Positions 9,500-18,721 of a DNA stretch of 64,000 nt are shown here, in pieces. Both the position numbers and the translations under genes were made by a program. The notes under the pieces were generated by a model. The model was not told the DNA's origin, made no database searches, and saw only the letters and a list, made by a program, of their open reading frames with translations. The stretch covers positions 949,369 through 1,013,368 of the forward strand of contig NZ_JAFRDR010000001.1 of assembly GCF_017377795.1 (NCBI RefSeq), read 5' to 3'. The DNA is from Williamsia soli (lineage in GTDB: Bacteria; Actinomycetota; Actinomycetes; Mycobacteriales; Mycobacteriaceae). Numbering within the stretch: position 1 is the stretch's first letter; each line of letters opens with the position of its first letter.

Positions 9500-9738
9500 C
9501 AACAGGTCACTACCTCGGAGCCGGCCAGACGGTTCGACGTCAAGGTCGCCAGCCTGTACTCGCATCTCGAGAACACCCAGGAACTGAGGACGGGGATTGC
9601 GCCCCTGGAGTTGGACGAGCTCGCCGAGCGGGCGTCTGACGCGCTGGCCGGTCGGGCGGGTAGGGATGCGTTGATCGCCTTCGCCAACTCCTACCGTGCC
9701 TATGCTGGGAGCACCCCGGCCGATACGCGGCCACCCAG
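9500..9738 (+). pseudogene. TetR/AcrR-family regulator remnant (WHG-domain type)
   Basis: The frame encodes 'SEPARRFDVKVASLYSHL', the helix-turn-helix end of a TetR regulator. It continues with 'LDELAERASDALAGRAGRD', which matches the start of the WHG ligand-binding domain. The N-terminal helix is missing. Near 9710 the reading frame must shift by one base to continue as 'EHPGRYAATQ', the usual next segment. Immediately after that the sequence changes to an SGNH hydrolase tail. So the gene is truncated at both ends and frameshifted. Upstream residues from 9428 are open but not family-like. Confidence 0.75.
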
Positions 9739-9984
9739 TTCCGTCTCGATCCAGAGACCGCTGAAGGAAAGCTGACGCTGACCGTGATCAGGGACGAGCT
9801 CTCCCGCATCGTCGCCGAACGGGCCGGCGACGACCGGAACCTCCACTACCTCGATGGACGAGACCTGTATGGCGAGAACAACTTCGCGGAACTCTCGTTG
9901 CCGGATCAACTGCATCCCGACGCGGCGACGCACGAGCGGATCGGGCGACGTTTCGCGTCAGTTGCCGCGAACCTCAGACCGTAG
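9739..9984 (+). pseudogene. C-terminal fragment of an SGNH/GDSL hydrolase
   Basis: From 9739 the frame reads 'FRLDPETAEGKLTLTVIRD' and then 'LHYLDGRDLYG' and 'LPDQLHPDAATHERIGRRFA'. The last contains the Asp-x-x-His of the SGNH block V catalytic pair. The N-terminal half with the GDS(L) serine is absent, so this cannot be an active enzyme. It is joined directly to the TetR remnant, consistent with a deletion that fused two neighbouring genes. A GTG at 9784 could still give a 66-codon peptide. Confidence 0.7.
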
Positions 9985-11041
9985 CCACCGCTCGCTCGCG
10001 AGCAGGGACGAGCGGGAAGACCTGTTCGGCGATGCGGGCGAGTTCCTCATGCGCCGGTGAGCACTGGATCAGTAGTAGGGTGACGCCGGCTTCCTGATAG
10101 GCGTTGATCTTCTCGGCGACCTGTTCGGGAGTGCCGACCAGGTCGGGACGCAGGCCCCGGGTCCCGACCGAGTACTCGCGCTTGGACACCTCGACGTCGA
10201 GCTCGGAGTTCGCGACGAACTCCTCGAACGATGCGTAACCCGGCGAGTTCGGGTTGATGGTGGTGATGCGGTCGAGTTCGGCGCGCGCTTCCTTCTCGGT
10301 GTCGCGGACGATGATGAACGTCGACATCCCGAACTCGGTCATGTCGCGCTGGTGGATTCGCTGCGATCGCAGGTTCATGTCGGCGATCTTCACGCGGGCT
10401 TCCTCCACGGTGCCGCCGTGCAGGACGTACGAGTCTGCAAACGTCGCGATCGACTCTCGTCCACTCTCGCTCTCGCCGCCGGCGAAGATCGGTGGGTGCT
10501 CGGCAGGCTTGGGGGACAGGATCGAATCCTGGACAGTGAAATGTGCGCCGTCGTAGGTGAATGGAGTCTGTTCCCAGAGGCCACGCAGGATCTCGACGAA
10601 TTCAGTTGCCTGTGTGTAGCGTTCGTCATGCCTGGTGAACTTGCCGCCGTACTGGCGAGCTTCTTCTTCCCACCATGCTGCGACGACGTTGAGCGAGAAT
10701 CGAGCGGCGCCCTCGGCGGTCAGCCCGGCGATGTCGGTGATGGTCGCCGACTCCTTCGCGGTGACCGCCGGCAGGTGGAAGCCTGGGCGCACAGCCGTCA
10801 TCACCCGGAGCTGTTGCGTGACAGCGAGTATCGCGGTCGACAAGGACCATGCTTCGAGGCTGGGTGCCTCGACACCCTTGCGGTCGTTGAGGTACAGCTC
10901 GGGGACGAGAGTCGTGTGGTAGCCGAGTCGATCGGCAAGAGTCGACAGGCTCTTGATGTAGTCCCAGGTCGCGGGCATACCTTCGTCGCCGACGTTGCGC
11001 AGGAATCCACCGTAGATGGGTGTCCAGTAACCGAAATCCAT
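9974..11041 (-). CDS. LLM-class flavin-dependent monooxygenase, SfnG-like (dimethylsulfone monooxygenase family)
   Basis: 355 residues. The TIM-barrel luciferase-like fold is indicated by 'MDFGYWTPIYGGFLRN', 'SLNVVAAWWEEEARQYG', 'HDERYTQATEFVEILRGLW' and 'PIFAGGESESGRESIA'. These match SsuD/SfnG-type FMNH2-dependent monooxygenases that release sulfur or C1 units from sulfonates and sulfones. It needs reduced flavin from a separate reductase, none of which lies nearby. The ATG is 1 base from the metY stop, so both are in one minus-strand operon, which supports a sulfur-assimilation role. Exact substrate is inferred only. Confidence 0.88.
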   Translation of the reverse strand: MDFGYWTPIYGGFLRNVGDEGMPATWDYIKSLSTLADRLGYHTTLVPELYLNDRKGVEAPSLEAWSLSTAILAVTQQLRVMTAVRPGFHLPAVTAKESATITDIAGLTAEGAARFSLNVVAAWWEEEARQYGGKFTRHDERYTQATEFVEILRGLWEQTPFTYDGAHFTVQDSILSPKPAEHPPIFAGGESESGRESIATFADSYVLHGGTVEEARVKIADMNLRSQRIHQRDMTEFGMSTFIIVRDTEKEARAELDRITTINPNSPGYASFEEFVANSELDVEVSKREYSVGTRGLRPDLVGTPEQVAEKINAYQEAGVTLLLIQCSPAHEELARIAEQVFPLVPARERAVATV

Positions 11042-11042
11042 G

Positions 11043-12341
11043 TCAATCCTCCAAGAGTGCGTCGAGCGAGATACGTAGGTCCTCGACGAGGTCTGCGGTG
11101 GTCTCCAAGCCGATCGAGAGGCGAATCGTCAGGTAGCCGAAGCCGGCCTGCTCCAACTGTTCTTCGCTCAGGTGGCTGTGGGTGGTGGTGGCGGGGTGCA
11201 CCACCAATGATCGGGCATCGCCGATGTTCGCGACGATGGCGAACAGTTGCAGCGAATCGACGAACTTGCCCACCAGGGACTGGTCGACCTTCAGATCGAA
11301 CGAGAAGACCGACCCCGGTCCCTTCGGCAGATAGCGCTGGGCGGCAGAGTGCCACTGATTGCCCACGAGCCCCGGATAGTTCACGTGAGACACCGCCGGG
11401 TGTGCGTCGAGGAAATCGGCAATCGCCGTGGCCGAGCGCACCTGACGCTCGAGCCGCAGGTCGAGGGTTTCGAGCCCCTGCAACAGTTGGAAGGAGTTGA
11501 ACGGCGACAGCGCGGGACCGAGGTCGTGGACGACCTTCGTCTTCGCATACACCAGGTAGGCGCTGCGGTCGCGGCCGAACTCCTCCCACAGAACAATGTC
11601 GCCGACCCGTTTGTAGGGCTCGGTGAACTGCGGCCAGCGCTGCGGTTCGGCCCCATAGTCGAAGGTGCCGAGGTCGACGATCACGCCGCCAAGGGACGTG
11701 CCGTGTCCGCCGATGAACTTGGTGGCCGAGTAGACGACGATGTCGGCGCCGAAATCCTTGGGACGCTGCAGGTACGGCGTGGCGATCGTGTTGTCGACGA
11801 TCAACGGGACCCCGGCGTCGTGCGCGGCGGCGGCCACTGCCTCGACGTCCAGCACGGAGGCAACGGGATTGCCGATGGTCTCTGCGAAGAACGCCCGCGT
11901 CTCGGGGCGCGTCGCCGATCGCCAGGCGTCCAGGTCGTCTTGATCGACGAGCGTGACCTCGATGCCGAAGTCGGCGAACGTGTCGGTCAGCAGGTCCACG
12001 GTGCCGCCGTACAACTGGCGGGCCGCCACGATGTGCTGACCGTGCTTGACCAGTGTGAGCAGCGACACAGCGACCGCGGACTGTCCGGACCCGGTTGCCA
12101 GCGCGGCGACACCGCCGTCGAGCTCGGCCATCCGTTGTTCGAACACCGTCTGGGTGGGGTTGCCGGTCCGGCTGTACAGGTTGCCTTTTCGCCGCAGCGA
12201 GAAGATGTCCCGGGCCGTCTCGAAACTACCGAAGTCGTAGGCAACCGACTGGTAGATCGGTGGGACCGCGGTGTTCTGGGCAACTCCCGGTTGGTATCCG
12301 GCCCGCACCGCGCTGGTGGCGAAACCTGGGATCTGGGACAT
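11043..12341 (-). CDS. metY: O-acetylhomoserine sulfhydrylase (PLP-dependent, Cys/Met metabolism)
   Basis: 432 residues. It converts O-acetylhomoserine and sulfide (or methanethiol) to homocysteine (or methionine). Family hallmarks: 'YSRTGNPTQTVFEQRMAELDGG' region near residue 56, 'VDNTIATPYLQRP' near 182, and the PLP lysine in 'YSATKFIGGHGTSLGG' at about Lys208. The MetY-type length of about 430 distinguishes it from MetB and MetZ. Start at ATG 12341; the upstream region is pyrimidine-rich, with only a distant AAAGG. The 3' neighbour is the SfnG-like monooxygenase, so released sulfur can be fixed at once. Confidence 0.93.
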   Translation of the reverse strand: MSQIPGFATSAVRAGYQPGVAQNTAVPPIYQSVAYDFGSFETARDIFSLRRKGNLYSRTGNPTQTVFEQRMAELDGGVAALATGSGQSAVAVSLLTLVKHGQHIVAARQLYGGTVDLLTDTFADFGIEVTLVDQDDLDAWRSATRPETRAFFAETIGNPVASVLDVEAVAAAAHDAGVPLIVDNTIATPYLQRPKDFGADIVVYSATKFIGGHGTSLGGVIVDLGTFDYGAEPQRWPQFTEPYKRVGDIVLWEEFGRDRSAYLVYAKTKVVHDLGPALSPFNSFQLLQGLETLDLRLERQVRSATAIADFLDAHPAVSHVNYPGLVGNQWHSAAQRYLPKGPGSVFSFDLKVDQSLVGKFVDSLQLFAIVANIGDARSLVVHPATTTHSHLSEEQLEQAGFGYLTIRLSIGLETTADLVEDLRISLDALLED

Positions 12342-12375
12342 CGAGAGGAGAGCCTTTCGTCAGACAAAAGCAGAT

Positions 12376-12387
12376 TATGTTCCGAAC
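12376..12387. promoter_or_regulatory. TATGTTCCGAAC motif, candidate operator of the sulfur island
   Basis: It lies between the divergent metY and hydrolase genes. The core GTTC-C-GAAC is palindromic. A near-identical motif (11 of 12 bases) occurs at 14613-14624, in the other intergenic region of this island. Confidence 0.35.
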
Positions 12388-12510
12388 AAACACCATCGGA
12401 GAGTGCTTTGCACGACTTTTGTTCTGCGTGAGCTTTTGTCTTGTTCGCTGAGACCGCGTGAGTGACAGTGACCTCACAACCTGCGGCGACAACCTCGAGT
12501 AAGGACATCT

Positions 12511-13206
12511 GTGAGCATCGACTGGCTGGAACCCGAAGCAACCGTGCGAGGCTCGGTGGTCGTCATCACCGGTCGCGGTGAGCACGCCGGGGTGTACGGC
12601 CGATTCGCGCGCAGGATCGCCGTCGACGGATATCGGGTCACCGTGGTCGAGGGCGGCAGTGAGGCGGCGCTCGCTGCCATCGACGCCGCTGATGCCTCGT
12701 TGCCGGTGGTCGTCGTCGGTTCCGACACGGGAGCCTCGGAAGCGTTGACGGCAGCGGCGTCGCGGCCGGTGGTCACCGGTGTGGTGGCTGCCGGACTACT
12801 CGGCGACTCCGCAGCCGTCCCGGGTGTCGACTGGGACGGAGAGCTGGAGATCCGGTCTGCCTGTCCGGTGCATCGGGGAGTCCTGGACTCGGACGCGGTG
12901 GACCGGGGCGCCCTGGCAACCCCGGCAGCAGGGGTGACGGCAGAGGTGCTCTCCGCCACAACTGTTCCCACGTTGGTCGTGCATGGTTCGGCTGACGTCG
13001 TCAGTGCTGCCGACCAGGTGCGCCGGCTGGCGCAGGACCTCCCCGAGGGCCGGATCGTGATCGTCGACGACGGGCGGCACGACATCCTCAACGATGTCTC
13101 GCATCGGTCGGTGGCCGCGGAGATCGTGCAGTTCCTCGAACGTCTGCGGCTGCCGGGCGCGCCCGACATCATCACCCGCATCCCTGCGGGCGTGCTCACC
13201 GGATGA
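12511..13206 (+). CDS. Alpha/beta hydrolase-like protein
   Basis: 231 residues from GTG 12511. Recognisable hydrolase-fold elements: 'GSVVVITGRGEHAGVYGRFARRI' start region (oxyanion strand), 'VVVVGSDTGAS' where the nucleophile elbow G-x-S-x-G sits (here G-S-D-T-G, so the serine appears one place early), 'PTLVVHGSADVV' (acid strand) and 'DDGRHDILND' (catalytic His). The altered elbow makes hydrolytic activity uncertain. The stop overlaps the MocR start (ATGA), so the two are coupled. Confidence 0.75.
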   Translation: MSIDWLEPEATVRGSVVVITGRGEHAGVYGRFARRIAVDGYRVTVVEGGSEAALAAIDAADASLPVVVVGSDTGASEALTAAASRPVVTGVVAAGLLGDSAAVPGVDWDGELEIRSACPVHRGVLDSDAVDRGALATPAAGVTAEVLSATTVPTLVVHGSADVVSAADQVRRLAQDLPEGRIVIVDDGRHDILNDVSHRSVAAEIVQFLERLRLPGAPDIITRIPAGVLTG

Positions 13207-14576
13207 CAACCAAGACACCGGCGGCACCGGAGACCGACACCATCGCCCCAGAGTGGCTCGGCGAGAGAATTGTTGGTCGCGACAACCTCGCCGACGCGGT
13301 CGCGGAGCTGATCAAGTCCGGAGAGATCGCGGTGGGGGATCGGCTGCCGACCGTGCGTTCGCTGGCCAAGTCGACGGAGTTGACCGTCGGCGCCATCGTC
13401 CACGCCTGGGGACAACTGCAGGATCAGGGGTTCGTCCAGACCCGACGGCGTGGCGGAACAGTGGTGCTGCCGCCTCGAGACAGCGTGCCCGAGAGGGGGA
13501 TCGCGGACTGGCGCGGGGTCGATCTCGCCCAGAACGCGCCTGATCTGGCGTTGCAGCCGTCGCTGGCGGACGCTTTGTTGTCGAGTCTGGGGGCCGAGAC
13601 CCTGAATGTTTTCGGCCGCGAGTTGATGACCAAGCGATTGCAGCAGGCGGTCGAGCGCAGCTGGCCGTTCGAGCCGCAGGCCTGGGCGACCGCCGGCGGT
13701 GGTACCGAGGCCCTGTTGCTCGCCGTCGAGGCCGCCGCGCCGCCCGGATCCACGATCGCAGTCGACGAACCGCTGGGTCCCGGTGTGCTGGACACGATTC
13801 GGGACCTCGGCCTCCATGCGATCGGCGTCGGTGCCGACGCCGACGGGCCATGCCCCGACGACCTCGAGGTGGCATTGGCTGCAGGTGCCGTGGCCTTTGT
13901 GTTTCAGCCCGGGGCCCCCTTTGCCGTCGACCACGTGGTGACCGCGCAACGAACCGCGCACCTCGCGCGCGTTCTCGCCGCACATCCTGGGGTCTGGATC
14001 ATCGAGGACGACTCGATCGGGCCACTCGAGTCCGCTGATCTCCCCTCGATGGGCAGTGCGTTGCCCGATCGTGTGGTGCGAATCCGCAGCTACTGCAAGG
14101 CGTATGGAATCGACGTTCGCACTTCGGTTCTGGGCGGATCCCGCGAGTTGATCGAGACGGCGATGCGGCTGCGAAGCCACGGTGTCGGATCGAACAGTCG
14201 CATATTGCAGGACACCCTCGCGTACCTGATCAAGAGCGAGGACGCCGAGCGCACAGTCCGGCTGGCACAGGAGCGCTACGCCGCCCGTCGCACCGCGCTG
14301 ATCGAGGCGCTCGCCGCCCGGGACATCGATGCCCGCGCTGGTGCGCAGGGTCTCGTGGTGTGGGTCACAGTGTCCGATGAGACCGCTGCGCTCGTGGCCC
14401 TTGCCCGCCAGGGGATCTCGGTAGGCGCCGGTTCGCGTTCGTTCGTCGAGTCGGGTGGGCGCAACCTGCTGCGCATCTCGGCGACCCAATTACCCGATGA
14501 CACAGAGGGAATCGGCCAGCTGGCTGATCTGGTTGCGGTAGCGGTGGTCGAGTCGGCACGAGAGTTCTTCGACTGA
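13203..14576 (+). CDS. MocR-type GntR regulator with aminotransferase domain
   Basis: 457 residues. Residues about 20-90 form a GntR winged helix ('GDRLPTVRSLAKSTELTVG'). The rest is a fold-type I aminotransferase-like domain with 'IIEDDSIGPLES' and the PLP-lysine region 'IRSYCKAYGIDVR'. MocR proteins sense PLP or amino-acid-related ligands and often control a neighbouring operon. It sits in the middle of the sulfur island and is the most likely local regulator. ATGA overlap with the upstream hydrolase. Confidence 0.92.
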   Translation: MTTKTPAAPETDTIAPEWLGERIVGRDNLADAVAELIKSGEIAVGDRLPTVRSLAKSTELTVGAIVHAWGQLQDQGFVQTRRRGGTVVLPPRDSVPERGIADWRGVDLAQNAPDLALQPSLADALLSSLGAETLNVFGRELMTKRLQQAVERSWPFEPQAWATAGGGTEALLLAVEAAAPPGSTIAVDEPLGPGVLDTIRDLGLHAIGVGADADGPCPDDLEVALAAGAVAFVFQPGAPFAVDHVVTAQRTAHLARVLAAHPGVWIIEDDSIGPLESADLPSMGSALPDRVVRIRSYCKAYGIDVRTSVLGGSRELIETAMRLRSHGVGSNSRILQDTLAYLIKSEDAERTVRLAQERYAARRTALIEALAARDIDARAGAQGLVVWVTVSDETAALVALARQGISVGAGSRSFVESGGRNLLRISATQLPDDTEGIGQLADLVAVAVVESAREFFD

Positions 14577-14612
14577 CGAACTATGTTCTGTGGTCTTCGC
14601 GCAACAAACGAA

Positions 14613-14624
14613 TATGTTTCGAAC
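14613..14624. promoter_or_regulatory. TATGTTTCGAAC motif, second candidate operator
   Basis: Lies about 100 bases upstream of the ATG at 14724 of the monooxygenase/ABC operon. Differs from the motif at 12376 by one base. The surrounding leader also repeats TATGTTC-like and AACAAAC-like strings (14582, 14602, 14691). Confidence 0.35.
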
Positions 14625-14723
14625 CGCAGAGAATCTAACCCTCTTCGCGCCCGTGTTTGTTCCATACACTTCCACGCAATACGGGCAAACAAACTCCCGA
14701 CGCGTTCACAAAGGAGCACTTCC

Positions 14724-16109
14724 ATGACCACCAAGCGGCAACTCAAGCTGGGGGCGGTTCTCACCCCGACCGGTGGCCCGGGTCATCCGTACACCTGGCT
14801 CGATCCGGAACTGCCCGGCGACGCCAGCGTCGACATCGACTGGTATATCAAGTACGCGCGCATCGCCGAGGAGGCCAAGTTCGACCTGGTCTTCATCGTG
14901 GACAGCCAATTCATCACGCCGGACTCGCCGCCCCACTACCTCAATCGCCTCGAGCCGTTGACGCTGCTCTCGGCACTGGCCGTGGCCACCGAGAACATCG
15001 GCCTCGTCGGCACGCTGACCACCTCGTTCAACCAGCCGTTCAACGTGGCCCGGCGCTTTGCGTCCCTCGACCTCATCAGCCGTGGCCGCGCGGGCTGGAA
15101 CGTGGTCACCAGCGGTGATTCGGGAACTGCGGGCAACTACAGTCTTGACGAGCACTACGACTACGCCACCCGATATGGCAAGGCCAGTGAGCACGTCGAG
15201 GTCGTCAAGGCACTCTGGGATTCGTACGAGGACGATGCCTTTCCGCGGAACAAGGAGACAAAAGAGTTCCTCGATTCGAGCAAGCTGCACACCCTGAACC
15301 ATCGCGGCGAGTACTTCTCCGTCGTGGGACCGCTCAACATCGAGCGGTCGCAGCAGGGCCAGCCGGTGATCTTCCAGGCGGGCGATTCCGAGCAGGGTCG
15401 CGATCTCGGTGCGCAGATCGCCGATGGGATCTTCACGCACGCACCGAGTTTCGAGGCCGGGGCCGCGTTCTACGCAGACATCAAGAACCGGGCGGCGGCG
15501 CTGGGTCGTAATCCCGACGAGATCGTGATCCTGCCCGGTGTCGCGGTGACCGTCGGTGACACCGACGAGGATGCTCGTGAGATCGAACGTGCGACCCAGC
15601 TGGCGGACAACAACTTCGACAAGTCGCTCAACGAGTTCGGTCGCCCGTTCGGCTGGCACGATTTCCGGCAATATGATCTGGATGCCCCGTTCCCCGTCGA
15701 GGCCCTCAAATCTGCCGAGAACAGCTTCTACACGCAGGCCAAGAAGATCACCGAGCTCGCCGTCGAGCGGGGATTGACGTTGCGCCAGACGGTCGAGGCC
15801 CTCAGCTCACCCAGGCTCTCGCCTTTCACCGGGAGCGCCACAACCGTTGCCGATGAACTGCAGCGATGGCTCGACGGCCGCGCACTCGACGGCATCAACA
15901 TCCACATCGGCCATCCCGCGCAGTTTCGCCGGTTCGTCGACGAGGTGTTGCCCATCCTGCGTGAACGCGGTGTGGTCCGAGAGGACTACGAGGGAACCAC
16001 GTTGCGCGACAATCTCGGATTGCCGTTCGTCGAAAACCGCCACACCAGGGCGCAGCGCGACGGGGTGGCACTCGCGCCGCTGCCCGGCGCCCTGGCCTCC
16101 AGTATCTGA
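14724..16109 (+). CDS. NtaA/SnaA/DszA-family flavin-dependent monooxygenase (first copy)
   Basis: 461 residues from ATG 14724 with AAGGAG at 14711-14716; the longer open frame upstream lacks a ribosome site. Family marks: 'LKLGAVLTPTGG', 'EEAKFDLVFIVDSQF', 'LEPLTLLSALAVATENIGL', 'SFNQPFNVARRFASLD', 'SRGRAGWNVVTSG', 'HYDYATRYGKASEHVEVV' and 'GQPVIFQAGDSEQGRDL'. These enzymes use FMNH2 and O2 on xenobiotic or sulfur-containing substrates (nitrilotriacetate, dibenzothiophene sulfone). First gene of an operon with an ABC importer and a second copy, so the pair likely oxidises the imported compound. Confidence 0.92.
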   Translation: MTTKRQLKLGAVLTPTGGPGHPYTWLDPELPGDASVDIDWYIKYARIAEEAKFDLVFIVDSQFITPDSPPHYLNRLEPLTLLSALAVATENIGLVGTLTTSFNQPFNVARRFASLDLISRGRAGWNVVTSGDSGTAGNYSLDEHYDYATRYGKASEHVEVVKALWDSYEDDAFPRNKETKEFLDSSKLHTLNHRGEYFSVVGPLNIERSQQGQPVIFQAGDSEQGRDLGAQIADGIFTHAPSFEAGAAFYADIKNRAAALGRNPDEIVILPGVAVTVGDTDEDAREIERATQLADNNFDKSLNEFGRPFGWHDFRQYDLDAPFPVEALKSAENSFYTQAKKITELAVERGLTLRQTVEALSSPRLSPFTGSATTVADELQRWLDGRALDGINIHIGHPAQFRRFVDEVLPILRERGVVREDYEGTTLRDNLGLPFVENRHTRAQRDGVALAPLPGALASSI

Positions 16110-16144
16110 CACACCCCCATCCATTTCCTTTTCAGGAGTTCTCA

Positions 16145-17674
16145 GTGAGCAAGAAGAGTCGGCGCTCCGCCGGCATCGTAGTACTCGGTTTGATCGTCGC
16201 GCTGATCGCGACCGCCTGTGGCGGCGGGACCAGCAGCAGTTCCGGCGCATCCGAGGTCAAGTGGGCGTTCAGCCTGCCCACCTCGTGGGATCCGGTGACG
16301 AGCCGAACCGGCAACGACATCAACACCATCAGCCTGGCGTACGCATCGCTCACCCGCCTCGACGAAAACGGCAACGTCGAACCGTCTCTGGCCGAGAGCT
16401 GGGAATACAACGCCGACGGCACCGCCGTCACCTTCACACTCCGTGAGGGGCTGACCTTCACCGACGGCACCCCGCTGGACGCCGAGGCCGTCAAGGCCTT
16501 CTTCGAACGCGGTAAGACGCAGGAGGATTCGTTCCTCAAGGATCAGCTGGACGACGTCGTCGGCGCTACGGTCGTCAGCCCGACAGAGGTGACGCTGAAC
16601 CTGTCCCGTCCCGACTACCAGATCCCGTATCTCGTCGCCGGACGCACCGGTGCCATCTCGAGCCCCGCTGCCGCGGCCGACACCCAGAAGTTGAGCGTCT
16701 GGCCTGTGGGCGCCGGGCCGTTCAAGATCACCGACTTCGTCGCGGAGGATCACGCGTATTTCGTGAAGAACCCCGACTACTGGGACGCCGAGAACATCAA
16801 CATCGAGAGCTTCCAGCTCAGTGTTGCTCCCGATCCGGCCACGCTGGTCGCGGGTGTGCAATCCGGTTCGATCGACTTCGCGACTCTGCCTGCGCTGCAG
16901 GCGAAGGAAGCCGAGGCTGCCGGCCTGAACGTCACCGTCGAGCCGTCGCTCGCCGCCAACAACGTGTCCATCAACTTGAACAAGGCACCGTTCGACAACC
17001 CGAAGGTGGTCGAGGCGTTCCGGTACGCGTTCGACCGACAGGCCTTCGTCGACGTCATCACCGGCGGCCTGGGCAGCAAGACGAGCCAGCCGTTTCCCGA
17101 GGGCTACCTCGCCTTCAATCCGGAGATCGAGAACCAGTGGAGCTACGACCCCGAGAAGGCGAAGAGCTTGCTGCAGGAGGCCGGGTACGGACCCGGCGAG
17201 CTGACGATCGCCATCACCGCGCAGTCCGTCGCGACGAACCGTGCGGAACTGGCCCAGGCACAGCTGAAGAAGATCGGTGTGGAGTCCACGATCGATGTGG
17301 TTCCGCCCGGCTCGTCCACCTGGCAGAGCGAGGTCTACATCGCGAAGAACCCGCAGCTGGCCACCGACGGCACCATCGGCCGTGAGTCACCGGTGCAAAA
17401 CCTGCTCGCCACGTACGGCGCCGAGGGCATCATGAACCTCAGTGGTCCGCACGCCTCTCCGGAGTTCGTCGCCGCTCTCGACCTGGTGCGCGCCACCCCG
17501 CTGGAGGATCCGCAGTACAAGCCACGGCTGTGGGCAGCGGTCAAGGCCGGTGTCGACCAGTCGCCGAGCAACTACCTGTTCAGCAACCCGTGGATCATCG
17601 TCTCGAATCCGAAGCTGAAGGACCTCAACATCCTTCCGTCGCAGGTGCGTTGGGAAGGCGTCACGGTCTCATGA
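16145..17674 (+). CDS. ABC transporter substrate-binding lipoprotein, family 5 (DppA/OppA type)
   Basis: 509 residues from GTG 16145, with AGGAG at 16134-16138. The N-terminus has Lys/Arg residues, a hydrophobic segment and the lipobox 'LIATACGGG' (Cys at about 26), so it is a lipoprotein on the outer face of the membrane. The body has the SBP_bac_5 pattern: 'LTRLDENGNVEPSLAESW', 'FTLREGLTFTDGTPLDAEAVKAFFER', 'VGAGPFKITDF' and 'PKVVEAFRYAFDRQAFVDVI'. Coupled by ATGA to the first permease. The ligand is probably an organosulfur compound or peptide, from context only. Confidence 0.93.
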   Translation: MSKKSRRSAGIVVLGLIVALIATACGGGTSSSSGASEVKWAFSLPTSWDPVTSRTGNDINTISLAYASLTRLDENGNVEPSLAESWEYNADGTAVTFTLREGLTFTDGTPLDAEAVKAFFERGKTQEDSFLKDQLDDVVGATVVSPTEVTLNLSRPDYQIPYLVAGRTGAISSPAAAADTQKLSVWPVGAGPFKITDFVAEDHAYFVKNPDYWDAENINIESFQLSVAPDPATLVAGVQSGSIDFATLPALQAKEAEAAGLNVTVEPSLAANNVSINLNKAPFDNPKVVEAFRYAFDRQAFVDVITGGLGSKTSQPFPEGYLAFNPEIENQWSYDPEKAKSLLQEAGYGPGELTIAITAQSVATNRAELAQAQLKKIGVESTIDVVPPGSSTWQSEVYIAKNPQLATDGTIGRESPVQNLLATYGAEGIMNLSGPHASPEFVAALDLVRATPLEDPQYKPRLWAAVKAGVDQSPSNYLFSNPWIIVSNPKLKDLNILPSQVRWEGVTVS

Positions 17675-18717
17675 CGGTCTCCACGGTCAAAACGGAGCGC
17701 TCCGCGACCACACCCGCCCGCGCCGAGGGGGTTTCGACCCTCCCGGTGTGGCCGGCGCGGCTGCGTGCGACGCTGCGGGTGGTGGTCGGCACCGTTTTGA
17801 TCGTGGTCCCGGTCTTTCTCTTCTCGACCCTCATCACCTTTCTCCTCGGGGCCACCAGCGGACTGAACCCCGCCGCCGGCATCGCCGGTGACTCCGCCAC
17901 CCCGGAGACCATCGCGAGGATCAACGCCGAGTTCGGGCTGGACAAGCCGATCTGGCAGCAGTACTTCGACTGGATGGGCTCGATGCTCACCGGCGATCTG
18001 GGTGTGTCGTGGTTCAGCAAGATCCCGGTCAGCGAGTTGATCGGGCAGCGGCTGGCGGTCAGCGCCTCTATCGCCGGGCTGGCGCTGGTCATCGGGCTCG
18101 TGTTCGGCATCGGACTCGGCCTGCTGGCCGCGGTGTATCGGGGCAGCGTCTTCGACCGGGCGGTCACTGCTTACACCTCGGTGGTCTCGACCCTGCCGCC
18201 GTTCGTCATCTCCATCGGTTTGATCCTGGTCTTCAGTGTCTGGCTCGGCTGGCTTCCTTCTGCCGGATACGTTCCGCTGGAGGAGGATCCGGGCCGCTGG
18301 CTCATGTTGATCATCATGCCGGCGGTCGCGCTGAGCATGGATGTCATCGCCGACATCGCCCGGCAACTGCGTACCGGCCTCGTCGCAGAGCTCGAGCAGG
18401 ACTACGTCGTCGGGGCCGTGGTGCGCGGCATCAGTCCACGGCGCATCCTGTTCGTCCACGCTCTACGCAACGGTGCCGGTCCGGCTCTGGCGATCCTCGG
18501 CATGAAGATCCCCACCCTCATCGGTGGTGCGGTCGTCATGGAGACCATGTTCTCGATGCCCGGATTCGGCCGACTGGCAGCCGATTCGGCGCTGCGTGGT
18601 GACGTGCCGATCGTGCAGGGAGCGCTGGTCGTGGCCATCGTGTTCGTGCTCGTGTGCAACCTGGTCGTCAACGTGGTGCTCGGCACCCTGCAACCCGCAG
18701 CGAAACGAAGGGAGTGA
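17671..18717 (+). CDS. ABC transporter permease, DppB/OppB type
   Basis: 348 residues starting at ATG 17671, overlapping the binding-protein stop. About six membrane helices. Residues 'NAEFGLDKPIWQQYFDWMGSMLTGDLGVSW' region match the periplasmic loop of DppB. The EAA-type cytoplasmic loop is visible around 'YVVGAVVRGISPRRILFVHALRNG'. It forms the channel with the downstream permease. Confidence 0.93.
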   Translation: MTVSTVKTERSATTPARAEGVSTLPVWPARLRATLRVVVGTVLIVVPVFLFSTLITFLLGATSGLNPAAGIAGDSATPETIARINAEFGLDKPIWQQYFDWMGSMLTGDLGVSWFSKIPVSELIGQRLAVSASIAGLALVIGLVFGIGLGLLAAVYRGSVFDRAVTAYTSVVSTLPPFVISIGLILVFSVWLGWLPSAGYVPLEEDPGRWLMLIIMPAVALSMDVIADIARQLRTGLVAELEQDYVVGAVVRGISPRRILFVHALRNGAGPALAILGMKIPTLIGGAVVMETMFSMPGFGRLAADSALRGDVPIVQGALVVAIVFVLVCNLVVNVVLGTLQPAAKRRE

Positions 18718-18721
18718 GCGG

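Noticed and set aside
12474..14489. A 671-codon minus-strand frame across the hydrolase and MocR genes.
   Set aside because: Shadow of two well-recognised plus-strand genes; no motif and no ribosome site.
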